A DNA stretch of 36,304 nucleotides from a virus, in IMG/VR virus record IMGVR_UViG_3300048102_000104, positions 1-36,304 of that record; one strand, 5' to 3'. How positions within the stretch are numbered: the stretch's first letter is position 1; each line of letters opens with the position of its first letter. The notes below the pieces were generated by a model that worked only from the letters and a program-made list of their open reading frames with translations, did no database searches and had not been told where the DNA came from. Position numbers and translations under genes: made by a program. Positions 28,779 to 36,304 of the stretch are shown piece by piece.

Positions 28779-31700
28779 ATGGCGATTACGGAATTAGAGT
28801 TTGCCGAAAAGGTCAAAAGTAAGTATCCTCAGTACAAGGATATTGATGATACGGAGTTAGTCTCCCTGGTCCTTGACAGGTATCCGGAGTACAGCACTCA
28901 GCTAGGCGAGAAGGAATACAGCAAGAACCTTCTTACTAACAGTGCAAAGACATTGGTATCCGGTGGTGTCCAGGCCGTAATCAATGCAGGTGCTGGCATG
29001 ACTCAGTCCTATTCTATGCTGCTCGGAGATAAGAGCGACACATCAGAGGAGGCTGTCGAGGAGTACGCATCCCAACGTCGAGTACAGCAACGCAGGGGTG
29101 GTAGCCGTATGGCGAAAGGTAAGATCCTTGCTCACCGTAAGCGTAAGAACGAAGTCATTCAGTCACTGAACGAGAACTCTCACCGTCTTCGTACAGTAGC
29201 TAACGGCGTTGACGAACAATTTAATATTGATCCTGAGTTTGCTAACTCTTTTGGGGGCCAGGTCCTCAAGGGCTTTGGTCAGATGATAGGTAACATTGGG
29301 GCGGCTGTCGTAGGTACAGCCGTTGCCGGACCCGTTGGCGGTGTAGCTGCCGCAGTAGGAACTATTGCACCACAGATGGTCAGTGAAGCTGTCAGTGACT
29401 CCGAGTCCACACTAGGTAAATCCTACATGGATATGACCGAGGAAGAGAAGGACCAAGTAGCACTAGCTACCGCAGGGTATGCGACACTTGGAACTGCCTT
29501 GGAGTTCGCACCCGTGGCTAGAATACCTTGGGTCAAAAACTTTCTTAGAGGTAAAACAAAAGTAGCAGCAGGAGTATTGAAAAGTCCTAGCGTTCGTCGC
29601 GAAATAGCTAAGGGCTTTGCTGCTGAAGGATTCACGGAAGCTGCACAGGGACAACTGCTGGACAGCCTAGCTAGGGCCACGTTTGACGATGACCGTGAAC
29701 TAATGTCATGGGACGTTCTGCGCCAAAGGTTCAATGAGTTCGCCGTAGGCGGTATCGTTGGTGGCGGCACCAGTGGTGGTATTGCGACTGTACAAAAGGC
29801 AGCACGCGGTGAGCTATTCAAGCCGAAGGAAACAAAAGAAGTCCAGACGGACGGGACTAAGAAAGAAGTCTTTGAAGTTACTTACACGGACCAAAACACA
29901 GGTCAGCCAGTAAGCATAGAGATTGACGCAGAAAGCCAGGAGGAAGCGACAAGGATAGCAGGAGAACGTTTGACGGAGTTAGCTTCAGAAGGCACTATCG
30001 TTGCACGGCCCAAGCCTGCGCCTGAGCCTGTGACTCAGCCTGAGCCAGGTGTTACTGTAGAGGATGAGCCTACCGAAGTTGTTGCTGAAGAAGTAGTTGC
30101 TGAAGAGGTTATACCCGAAGCAGAGCAAGCAGAACTACAGGAGGAGTTACAGGAAGAGGTATCGGAACCCGAACCTGCACCTACTCCTCAACCAGAACCC
30201 GTTCAGGAGGTTGACTCCGAGGCAGTCAAGGAACAACAGGACACTATTGATGACTCCGAGACTCGTATTGCTGACTTGCAGTCAGAGATAGAGATTGAGA
30301 AGAGCAACATAAAGGAGGCTAGAGCTAAGAACAAACAAGAGATTGCTGCTGTCCGTAAGTCCAAACTATCTAAAGAAGAGAAGACTGAAAAGATAGAGGA
30401 CCTCAAGGCATCGCTCCAGGACGAAGTCGATGACATCAACGGAAACATCGGCATCTACAAGGAAGAGATGTCCGGGTTCAAGAAGGATCTACGAAAGGCT
30501 AAGAAGAAACTAGCTGGGCTACAACCGAAAGAAGTAACAGCCGGGGCTGCTCCCGTAACTGGTAAGCCAGCTAACGTGGCTTTGACTAAAGTGGAACTTA
30601 AATGGTTCAATGAATTATTAGAAAACAAAGTTAATCGAGAAGAACTTTTAGAAGAAGTTCCATCTTTAAAAATCGTTGATGGTAAACTTTCTGTAGAACC
30701 GCAGGATGCCGCGAAACTTGATGACTTTGTATTTGAGTCCAGCATACTTGATGGTCTAGGCACTATACCCCCTCGTATGAGGAAGTATCAATTCTACGCA
30801 CCCTTTTATACTTTACCATTAACAGATGAGAGAATCCAGGAGCTTGACGATCAATTTAGTCAGGCATTTAGAAGCCCAGACATTACAAGCGACGAAGTCC
30901 TTACGAATGAGCAAGTGCAAGAGGGTGTTGAGTCCGAACACGGGGCCACGGTAGAAGGAGACATTGATGGTGATGTGTTTGCTGGGGCTGCTCCAGTTGC
31001 TGCACCTAGTCAACAAGCTGCACCTATAATTACCAGAGCTTCATTGGCTGGTAAAAAACTTTTTGCTTACTTCTCGGATAGAACCAGAGTTGGAACGTAC
31101 ACAGGGATCAATCCTGATAGCGGTATAAGTATAGATTTGCAGGGTGGACCTATGTATCCATTCATGGGTAACAACAAAGAGAATAAGGCTGGCTGGGCCT
31201 TTAGTTCTGAAGGTATGTTTACTCGCTTTCTTAATAGAGTTAAGAAAACGGATGGCATTGGTCTGGTTACCTTGTACTCAAAAGAAAACCTTCGGGCTAA
31301 TCTGACATTCCTAAAAGCATATGTAGCCGAAGTTAAATACGCTATTGCACAAGGCACTATTACTGAGCAAAGATTTTTAGAAGTTGCAAACAACCTGAGA
31401 GAATCCGCGGTTCAGTCAAAAAGGAAGACAGGTAAATCATTAGATAAGCCATTTGAAAGCATAGAGGATTTTGAAAAAGGTCTTGCTGATTCAACTTTTG
31501 ATGTTCGTGCAAATGCATTTTTTGCATTCAGTCCTGACAAAGCTGGAACTAACAAAGGTCAAAAAATTGGTGTGGATAAGTTGGTTGACGAAGGCTTTCC
31601 AAACATTTCAACAATTATTGATTTGTTTGCGGACCCATCCCTTGATGGACTTGAGGCAGGAACTATTGTGTCAGCGGTCCAGTTTGATCAAAATCAAGAC

Positions 31701-34700
31701 GGGCCATCGACCGCTACTACACTGGGTGTTGATGAACACCTTAGTTATAAGGTTGTAATTAAAGGTGAGGGTCTAGGCTTCTTCTCTGATCCAGTTCTTG
31801 TATCCGATGTTATACCCGGCAGGGGAAGGACTCGCAGAAACATAACTAGAAGTGCTGAAACATCGATGGCTGATGTTGAGTTCCAAGCGGATGAAGTTGC
31901 AGCACAAGCCGCATCGACAAAACCCGGTGATACAACGGAGATACGTTCAGTAGTCCGTGACGCGATGAAAATTCGCACTATACAGCGTTACTTTACAGAA
32001 ACGCTAGTAGAGGACGGTGTCTACGAGACCGGATCCTTAGAAGAAATCAACGAAAAGGTAAGTGACTTTGCCTTACTAAAGGAAGCTGAATATCTTTTGG
32101 ACTTTGCTGAAACCTCATCAGAGAAAGGCAAAATTCAATCCTTGATAGATACGCTGAAGGCTATAAGGGCAGAAGATACAAGACCCCGAACAACACTCGA
32201 TGAACAGATTGAAGCATTTGCACCCTTCGGCAAAAGTATTACAAGCAGAGAACAGTTAAGGGACTTTGTATTTAGTTTTTCTCCTATATCAGAGAAACTT
32301 GGTTTCAAAATTAATCCTAAAAGGTCAGGACATGAAGCTAGATTTTCCTCTAACAACAATGCAGTAGAAATAGTTTTCCCTAAACTGTATCGAAGAATAT
32401 CAGAAGCTCTGGACTTACAGGCTAGAGGCAGGAGAACAGGCACTGGTTTTGTTACTGCCATGATGCGTGAAGAAATTATTCACGGAACCGTATACCAAGT
32501 ATTAAGAAAAAAAGGTATTGAAGATACTCAATCCTGGTATGAACAACTCGGCAGAGATTTAACTCAGGCCCAAAGGAATGAAGTCAACGATGTATACAAC
32601 ATAGAGGAAGGCTATAAGGGATTTGAAGATTTTGGTTATGGCACTGAATTCGCACGGATGATTATACAGCGCGGCTTGTATGGCAACGTAACCGAGGCGT
32701 TTACTAGCTTAAATAAAGGAACGGCTTATGATAAAATGGTAAGACTGCTGAAGTCAGTCCAAGCCTACATAACTAAGGCCCTTAAGGGTGAAGTGACTAC
32801 GAACCCTGAGGCTGCGGGAGTAATCATGGAAGCAGCAAGGCTTTTAGAATCAGTTGACCCAGAAGCTAGATTAGTAAACCAGAAGGTCGTAAATGACTCA
32901 TTAGCTTTTTCGGTAGATGTAAGTCCAAATGCTGAGGTTACCTCAGAGCAAGTTGCTGAGTCCGGAAAACCACCAAGCGAAAAGAAACTTAACATTAACT
33001 TTGCTAGGAAGTATCTGCTCACGGTTAGTTCGTTGCTGAACTCCATTCACCCTAGACTAAAGAAACTTGTTAGGGATTACTACGGTGCTATACAGGGAGA
33101 GGTGCTGGACTACCAAAAGCGGGTGGCTCCATTCTTCAAGAAGTATCGTGGTATTAAGAACGCCGAGGACCGGAAGAGACTGAAGCAGTTACTGTCATAC
33201 AGCCCAGTAGAACAGGAGGGCGTGGACCCACTAATAGAAGAGAGGGACGCGTTACTTCGTAAGTATGATTTGTTCAATGACTATCAACTAGAGATACGCC
33301 CTGTCCTTAATGAGCTATACAATAGGTTAGGCAACGAAGGTATTATGATAGGGTTCCTTGAGCAGTACTTCCCTCGCTCAATCAAGGATCTCGACAAGGT
33401 AAAGAACCGTGCAGGTAAAGAACTAAGGGATGCGTTCCGTGAATTTATTAAGGCACGAAACAAAAGAATAGAAGATGCACGAAAAAGAATCCAGGAAGGT
33501 AATCCACGTTCTGGAGATGTAGAACTATCTAAGGAGACAACTATTCAAATAGGTAACGAGAAGACCGCTGCACTGGAGGCGCAGCAGTGGGATCAATTTA
33601 CACGAGGCTTCAACTCAGAAGGAAGAAGAAACCTACCGGGTAACTTTTTATCCAGAACAGAGGAGTTAAACGTTATACCTGAAAACTTACTGGACGCTTA
33701 CGAGGATCCCGGTGCAGCCATGGAGCGATACATTTACAATGCTGTATCTGCCATACAGACCACTAAACTTATGGGAAGTAAGTTTGCTAACGTGCCTGAG
33801 GGACTCAAGGTTCCACCAGCAAGTGAGCTAGGTTTACTTATACAGGAACTAAGGGCTAACGGGGAGATCTCCATGGAGGATGCCGACGGCACTGTGCCTG
33901 ATATATTCGCCATGATACTCAGCCCTATGCAGGTTGAGAATATGTTCTTTCAATTAGCGCGGACCTTTGGTTACGGGACCCTCCTGGTGGAGTTCACTTC
34001 AACACTGTCTCAGTTATATGACCTTCCGTTTATCATGCTGGACAACGGTATCTTTGGAACTGCGGTTGCTATGTTTGGACCTAGACTCAAGGGCGATGAC
34101 TTCGGCATTGACACACAGCAAGTCAGTGCTGAGTTTGCTTCAGATAATAGAGTCCTAGAGAAGGCCGTCCGTCTTGGACTCCGGGCTACTGGGTTCACAA
34201 AACTGGACCAGGTAATGAAGGAGACTAACCTGACTGCTAACTACAACCGTTACAGAAAGTTAGCTCGTGGGTATTTCAAGGATCGTAATTCTGCTAACTC
34301 TAAGAAGTTTGTAGCTGAGTTAACTTCTATGGGTTACAGCGAGCAGGAGCAGACACAGCTCATTGCGGATCTCAAAAAAGGTGACAGGGACTCAGCCTAC
34401 ATCCGGACCCTGTTGTTCAACAAGTTATCCGAGACTCAGCCGTTGACAAAAGCTGAGATGGCTCTGGGCATTGTAGGTAATCCGAACCTAAGATTTACGG
34501 TGGCGATGAAGTCATTCATGATCAAGCAACTTAACTTTGTTAGGGACCGTATGATTAATGAATTCATTGATGGCGTGAGGACTGGTGACGCAAAGAAAAT
34601 AAGGAAGGCATCGAATGACATGGCCTTGCTGATGACCTTCATGCTTCTGATAGGATTACCAGTGGACGCACTCAAGGACTTCTTGGCCGGTAGACTAGGA

Positions 34701-35033
34701 TACATGAGTGACTACCTGTTCAACGGCGTATTCCGTATTGCTGGTGTCAGCAGATACACAGCCTACCAAGCTCGCAAGGAGGGTGTAGGACAGGCTGCAT
34801 TTGATTATGTTACACCGGTTGCCATACAGCAGTTCGTTGATATGACCAGCGAGGTGGGGCGTGTCGCACGAGGAGAACGTGCAATTACAGAGAGTAAGTT
34901 CGTTACATTACTGCCGTTCTCGGATGTTATAAATAGAATCTTTGGTTTCCAAGAGGGGCGTGAACGTAAGGAGTACATGCGTAGGATAAAGGAGGGCGAG
35001 CGTCCCTTCATAGTACCGCCTGGAGCTTTATAG
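28779..35033 (+). CDS. Giant internal virion / polyvalent ejection protein, 2,084 aa
   Basis: Largest gene (17% of the genome). N-terminus: a short helical module (FAEKVKSKYPQYKDIDDTEL) common in phage polyproteins. A Gly/Ala/Val hydrophobic region follows at about 157-205 (GNIGAAVVGTAVAGPVGGVA), then an acidic Pro/Glu linker (about 405-487), coiled coil (484-584), and a globular middle with MREEIIHGTVYQVLR (about 1228-1242, a degenerate zincin-like EExxH). The end (LLMTFMLLIGLPVDALKDFL, about 1949-1968, then SDYLFNGVF and SRYTAYQAR) resembles the C-terminal domain of phage large polyvalent proteins (LPD38-like). Likely ejected with DNA, as T7 gp16. No transglycosylase motif is seen. Confidence 0.75.
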   Translation: MAITELEFAEKVKSKYPQYKDIDDTELVSLVLDRYPEYSTQLGEKEYSKNLLTNSAKTLVSGGVQAVINAGAGMTQSYSMLLGDKSDTSEEAVEEYASQRRVQQRRGGSRMAKGKILAHRKRKNEVIQSLNENSHRLRTVANGVDEQFNIDPEFANSFGGQVLKGFGQMIGNIGAAVVGTAVAGPVGGVAAAVGTIAPQMVSEAVSDSESTLGKSYMDMTEEEKDQVALATAGYATLGTALEFAPVARIPWVKNFLRGKTKVAAGVLKSPSVRREIAKGFAAEGFTEAAQGQLLDSLARATFDDDRELMSWDVLRQRFNEFAVGGIVGGGTSGGIATVQKAARGELFKPKETKEVQTDGTKKEVFEVTYTDQNTGQPVSIEIDAESQEEATRIAGERLTELASEGTIVARPKPAPEPVTQPEPGVTVEDEPTEVVAEEVVAEEVIPEAEQAELQEELQEEVSEPEPAPTPQPEPVQEVDSEAVKEQQDTIDDSETRIADLQSEIEIEKSNIKEARAKNKQEIAAVRKSKLSKEEKTEKIEDLKASLQDEVDDINGNIGIYKEEMSGFKKDLRKAKKKLAGLQPKEVTAGAAPVTGKPANVALTKVELKWFNELLENKVNREELLEEVPSLKIVDGKLSVEPQDAAKLDDFVFESSILDGLGTIPPRMRKYQFYAPFYTLPLTDERIQELDDQFSQAFRSPDITSDEVLTNEQVQEGVESEHGATVEGDIDGDVFAGAAPVAAPSQQAAPIITRASLAGKKLFAYFSDRTRVGTYTGINPDSGISIDLQGGPMYPFMGNNKENKAGWAFSSEGMFTRFLNRVKKTDGIGLVTLYSKENLRANLTFLKAYVAEVKYAIAQGTITEQRFLEVANNLRESAVQSKRKTGKSLDKPFESIEDFEKGLADSTFDVRANAFFAFSPDKAGTNKGQKIGVDKLVDEGFPNISTIIDLFADPSLDGLEAGTIVSAVQFDQNQDGPSTATTLGVDEHLSYKVVIKGEGLGFFSDPVLVSDVIPGRGRTRRNITRSAETSMADVEFQADEVAAQAASTKPGDTTEIRSVVRDAMKIRTIQRYFTETLVEDGVYETGSLEEINEKVSDFALLKEAEYLLDFAETSSEKGKIQSLIDTLKAIRAEDTRPRTTLDEQIEAFAPFGKSITSREQLRDFVFSFSPISEKLGFKINPKRSGHEARFSSNNNAVEIVFPKLYRRISEALDLQARGRRTGTGFVTAMMREEIIHGTVYQVLRKKGIEDTQSWYEQLGRDLTQAQRNEVNDVYNIEEGYKGFEDFGYGTEFARMIIQRGLYGNVTEAFTSLNKGTAYDKMVRLLKSVQAYITKALKGEVTTNPEAAGVIMEAARLLESVDPEARLVNQKVVNDSLAFSVDVSPNAEVTSEQVAESGKPPSEKKLNINFARKYLLTVSSLLNSIHPRLKKLVRDYYGAIQGEVLDYQKRVAPFFKKYRGIKNAEDRKRLKQLLSYSPVEQEGVDPLIEERDALLRKYDLFNDYQLEIRPVLNELYNRLGNEGIMIGFLEQYFPRSIKDLDKVKNRAGKELRDAFREFIKARNKRIEDARKRIQEGNPRSGDVELSKETTIQIGNEKTAALEAQQWDQFTRGFNSEGRRNLPGNFLSRTEELNVIPENLLDAYEDPGAAMERYIYNAVSAIQTTKLMGSKFANVPEGLKVPPASELGLLIQELRANGEISMEDADGTVPDIFAMILSPMQVENMFFQLARTFGYGTLLVEFTSTLSQLYDLPFIMLDNGIFGTAVAMFGPRLKGDDFGIDTQQVSAEFASDNRVLEKAVRLGLRATGFTKLDQVMKETNLTANYNRYRKLARGYFKDRNSANSKKFVAELTSMGYSEQEQTQLIADLKKGDRDSAYIRTLLFNKLSETQPLTKAEMALGIVGNPNLRFTVAMKSFMIKQLNFVRDRMINEFIDGVRTGDAKKIRKASNDMALLMTFMLLIGLPVDALKDFLAGRLGYMSDYLFNGVFRIAGVSRYTAYQARKEGVGQAAFDYVTPVAIQQFVDMTSEVGRVARGERAITESKFVTLLPFSDVINRIFGFQEGRERKEYMRRIKEGERPFIVPPGAL

Positions 35034-35038
35034 TAAAA

Positions 35039-35070
35039 GGGGCTGCCCCGGAATAACACGGAACAGCCCC
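35039..35070 (-). terminator. Convergent-region terminator A (leftward U-run)
   Basis: GGGGCTG (35039-35045) pairs with CAGCCCC (35064-35070). In leftward RNA four U follow (35038-35035); in rightward RNA only C and A follow. It begins 5 nt after the stop of the 2,084-aa gene, so it may also end rightward transcription weakly. Confidence 0.8.
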
Positions 35071-35085
35071 CAAGGACTAAACAAA

Positions 35086-35111
35086 AGTGCGGACCATGAA
35101 AAAACCGCACT
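35086..35111 (-). terminator. Convergent-region terminator B (leftward U-run)
   Basis: AGTGCGG (35086-35092) pairs with CCGCACT (35105-35111) around a 12-nt loop. In the leftward direction CCGCACT is followed by TTTGTTT. It would stop transcription coming from the helicase and HNH genes. Confidence 0.78.
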
Positions 35112-35154
35112 GCGCCTAGGATTACTCCTTCGGCTTACCTTGTATTTATACTAT

Positions 35155-35176
35155 GAACCAACTAACACACGAACCA
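35155..35176 (+). other. Orphan rightward copy of the GAACCAA leader motif
   Basis: GAACCAACTAA (35155-35165) is identical to the leader of the leftward gene starting at 4439. A second GAACCA follows at 35171. Here it points rightward and no convincing gene follows, only an 11-codon ORF containing it (ATG at 35153). It may be a relic of a transposed leader or a binding site that works in either orientation. Confidence 0.45.
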
Positions 35177-35197
35177 TTTGTGTGGTAGAATAATTAT

Positions 35198-35216
35198 AAC
35201 ATAGGTGTCCTATGTT
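35198..35216. promoter_or_regulatory. Palindrome AACATAGG-TGT-CCTATGTT between the converging arms
   Basis: Perfect 8-bp inverted repeat with a 3-nt spacer, followed rightward by TTCTGTC. It could be a weak rightward terminator for the structural arm (the last two stem T plus two more make only a short U-run) or a dimeric-protein operator. It ends 5 nt before the HNH stop. Confidence 0.5.
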
Positions 35217-35221
35217 TTCTG

Positions 35222-35473
35222 TCAAGAGGAATGCTCCAGCCTGTGGCAATTTGCACATAAAAGTTCGCACTTCTCTAGCTCCTCAATGAACTCCTGGCGG
35301 TTGCCTGTTCTGGCGAAGTCTCTGATGGGTCTTAACTTCTCATACTCGGGCAGGTGATGGCAGTCAAATTGAACTGCCTTGCCCTTGAATCCGCACTCAC
35401 AGCAGACATAGCCACCGAAAAAATCCTCAATGATTTTATGGTAACGAACTGTCCGCTTCTGGGATGGGGTCAT
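35222..35473 (-). CDS. HNH endonuclease, 83 aa
   Basis: Zinc-supported HNH module: CCEC (about 24-27), FDCHHLPEYEK with the catalytic His pair (about 36-46), and C-terminal KCELLCANCHRLEH with CxxC-H. HNH enzymes nick or cut DNA. In phages they serve packaging or act as free-standing homing endonucleases. The ATG at 35473 follows the helicase stop by 1 nt, and is preferred over a longer start at 35548 that lies inside the helicase gene. It is the last gene of the leftward arm and runs into two terminators. Confidence 0.85.
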   Translation of the reverse strand: MTPSQKRTVRYHKIIEDFFGGYVCCECGFKGKAVQFDCHHLPEYEKLRPIRDFARTGNRQEFIEELEKCELLCANCHRLEHSS

Positions 35474-35474
35474 A

Positions 35475-36304
35475 TCAAATGAACTGCGAGTAATCCTCCA
35501 TCTGCTGAGTGCCTTTGTTAAAGAGTATTCGGCCTTGAGTGTATCCAATACCCTCCCTCTGTTTGGCTAGAGTCCAGCGGACGTAGTCAGTCCCCTGTTC
35601 CCTCTCTGATAGTGTCTGCCACAGGAATATAATACTGTCAGCGTCCTGCTCCAAGGCTCCACTCTCACGGAGGTCGGACATGATAGGTGATCGGTCATCC
35701 CTTTCGGATTCACGGTTCACCTGCGCCAGTAACAGGACAGGTATATCTAGGTCCTTGGCGAGTAGCTTTAGCTCACGGCTGATCTCTGCGACCTGTTGCT
35801 CCCTGGATATGTTCTTAGACATAGGCTTTATGAGTTGGCAGTAATCAATAATGATTCCATTTACGTTGTGCTTCCTGTGCATACCTCTGGCAGTTGCTAG
35901 TATGTGGTCCAGTTGATATACGTTGTCACGGATCCAGCAGTTCCAACCCTTCACGGTTTCGGTAGTCTCCCGCAGTGTCTGCATCTTGTCCTCCGGGGCT
36001 AGCCCGTCCTCAAACCTACGCATATGTAGACCTGACTTGATGCTGAAGATACGCTTCATTATCTGGTTAGCACCCATCTCAAGATTAAAGAGAAGCACAC
36101 CGTTACCAGTCGTGCATACGTTCTTCAAGAAGTTCAAGGCGTAGGCAGTCTTGCCGCAACCTGGCCGTGAAGCTAGTACGCACAGCTGACCTGATCCGTA
36201 GCCGTTTCTATAAAGGACATCGTCAATGGATTGAATGCCAGTCCTCAGGTATCGAGAGTAATCTACTTTACCTGTAACATACTTAAATGTTTGATCAACA
36301 ATAG
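35475..36304 (-). CDS. dnaB: Replicative DNA helicase, DnaB-like (C-terminal part; N-terminal part at 1-607)
   Basis: Carries the RecA-like motor with all DnaB motifs: Walker A SRPGCGKTAYALN (across 36155), LFNLEMGANQIMKR (H1a), IIIDYCQLI (Walker B), LLLAQVNRESERDDRSPIM followed by SDLRESGALEQDAD (H3, sensor region), and LAKQREGIGYTQGRILF (arginine finger region). A shorter TTG-initiated frame at 36137 lacks Walker A and is not a separate gene. The protein loads at the fork and would recruit the host primase and polymerase, as none is encoded here. It is followed by the HNH gene after 1 nt. Confidence 0.95.
   Translation of the reverse strand, partial: IVDQTFKYVTGKVDYSRYLRTGIQSIDDVLYRNGYGSGQLCVLASRPGCGKTAYALNFLKNVCTTGNGVLLFNLEMGANQIMKRIFSIKSGLHMRRFEDGLAPEDKMQTLRETTETVKGWNCWIRDNVYQLDHILATARGMHRKHNVNGIIIDYCQLIKPMSKNISREQQVAEISRELKLLAKDLDIPVLLLAQVNRESERDDRSPIMSDLRESGALEQDADSIIFLWQTLSEREQGTDYVRWTLAKQREGIGYTQGRILFNKGTQQMEDYSQFI
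36155..36304. repeat. Right copy of the 150-bp terminal repeat
   Basis: Duplicate of bases 1-150 with A at 36281 where the left copy has C at 127. Within the helicase frame this reads Tyr instead of Asp at codon 161. See the left copy for interpretation. Confidence 0.9.

Noticed and set aside
36155-36304. True direct terminal repeat of a linear T7-like genome
   Set aside because: It lies in the middle of the helicase gene, is short, and resembles an assembly overlap. Physical termini should flank intergenic or packaging sequence.

Overview
The window is a nearly complete, apparently circular, tailed-phage genome. Bases 1-150 recur at 36155-36304 with one mismatch, giving a unit of 36,154 bp if circularised. 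One gene, a DnaB-type helicase, is cut by the window ends. The large portal, SU10-type capsid, tubular/nozzle-type tail proteins, two candidate ejection proteins and a 2,084-residue internal protein suggest a short-tailed (podovirus-like) phage. I see no tape-measure protein, integrase, lysogeny repressor, RNA polymerase, DNA polymerase, primase, tRNA or CRISPR array. Replication and transcription must therefore lean on the host. The host cannot be named from the sequence. Many starts lack a clear Shine-Dalgarno, and several small proteins resemble ones I know from aquatic phages.

The genome has two arms that diverge from about 6.95 kb. The leftward arm (6.7 kb down to 1, then 36154 down to 35.2 kb) carries replication, recombination and small accessory genes. 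In order these are: five tiny ORFs in separately terminated cassettes (6.7-5.4 kb); two hypotheticals (5.3-4.66 kb); a leader with a strong sigma70-like promoter and three 21-bp tandem repeats (4.62-4.44 kb); then a tightly coupled run. That run encodes a Cas4/RecB-like exonuclease, a dATP/dGTP diphosphohydrolase-like protein, a second possible PD-(D/E)XK protein, endonuclease VII, an ERF annealing protein, a small protein with an SSB-like tail, the DnaB helicase and an HNH endonuclease. It looks like a recombination-dependent replication module supplied with host polymerase.

The rightward arm (7.45-35.03 kb) holds packaging (terminase subunits, portal), a GH24 lysozyme, scaffold, major capsid, a probable decoration protein, a strong terminator, a head-tail adaptor, duplicated 86-aa proteins, a lectin-like fibre, a three-gene membrane (holin-like) cassette, a chain of tiny Lys/Arg-rich proteins, a tail nozzle protein, two paralogous 234-aa fibres and the putative ejection proteins. 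The arms converge at 35.03-35.22 kb, which contains two leftward-facing terminators.

Points most worth a second look: (1) repeated intercistronic modules in the leftward arm (G-U-paired terminator, 3-5-nt-loop hairpin, GAACCAA leader); (2) a structured divergent region with back-to-back promoters and 10-bp repeats upstream of the terminase genes; (3) a lysozyme whose catalytic-site Thr is naturally His; (4) a relay of overlapping basic micro-genes; (5) a duplication scar between the two tail fibres that still carries the first codons of the downstream gene.
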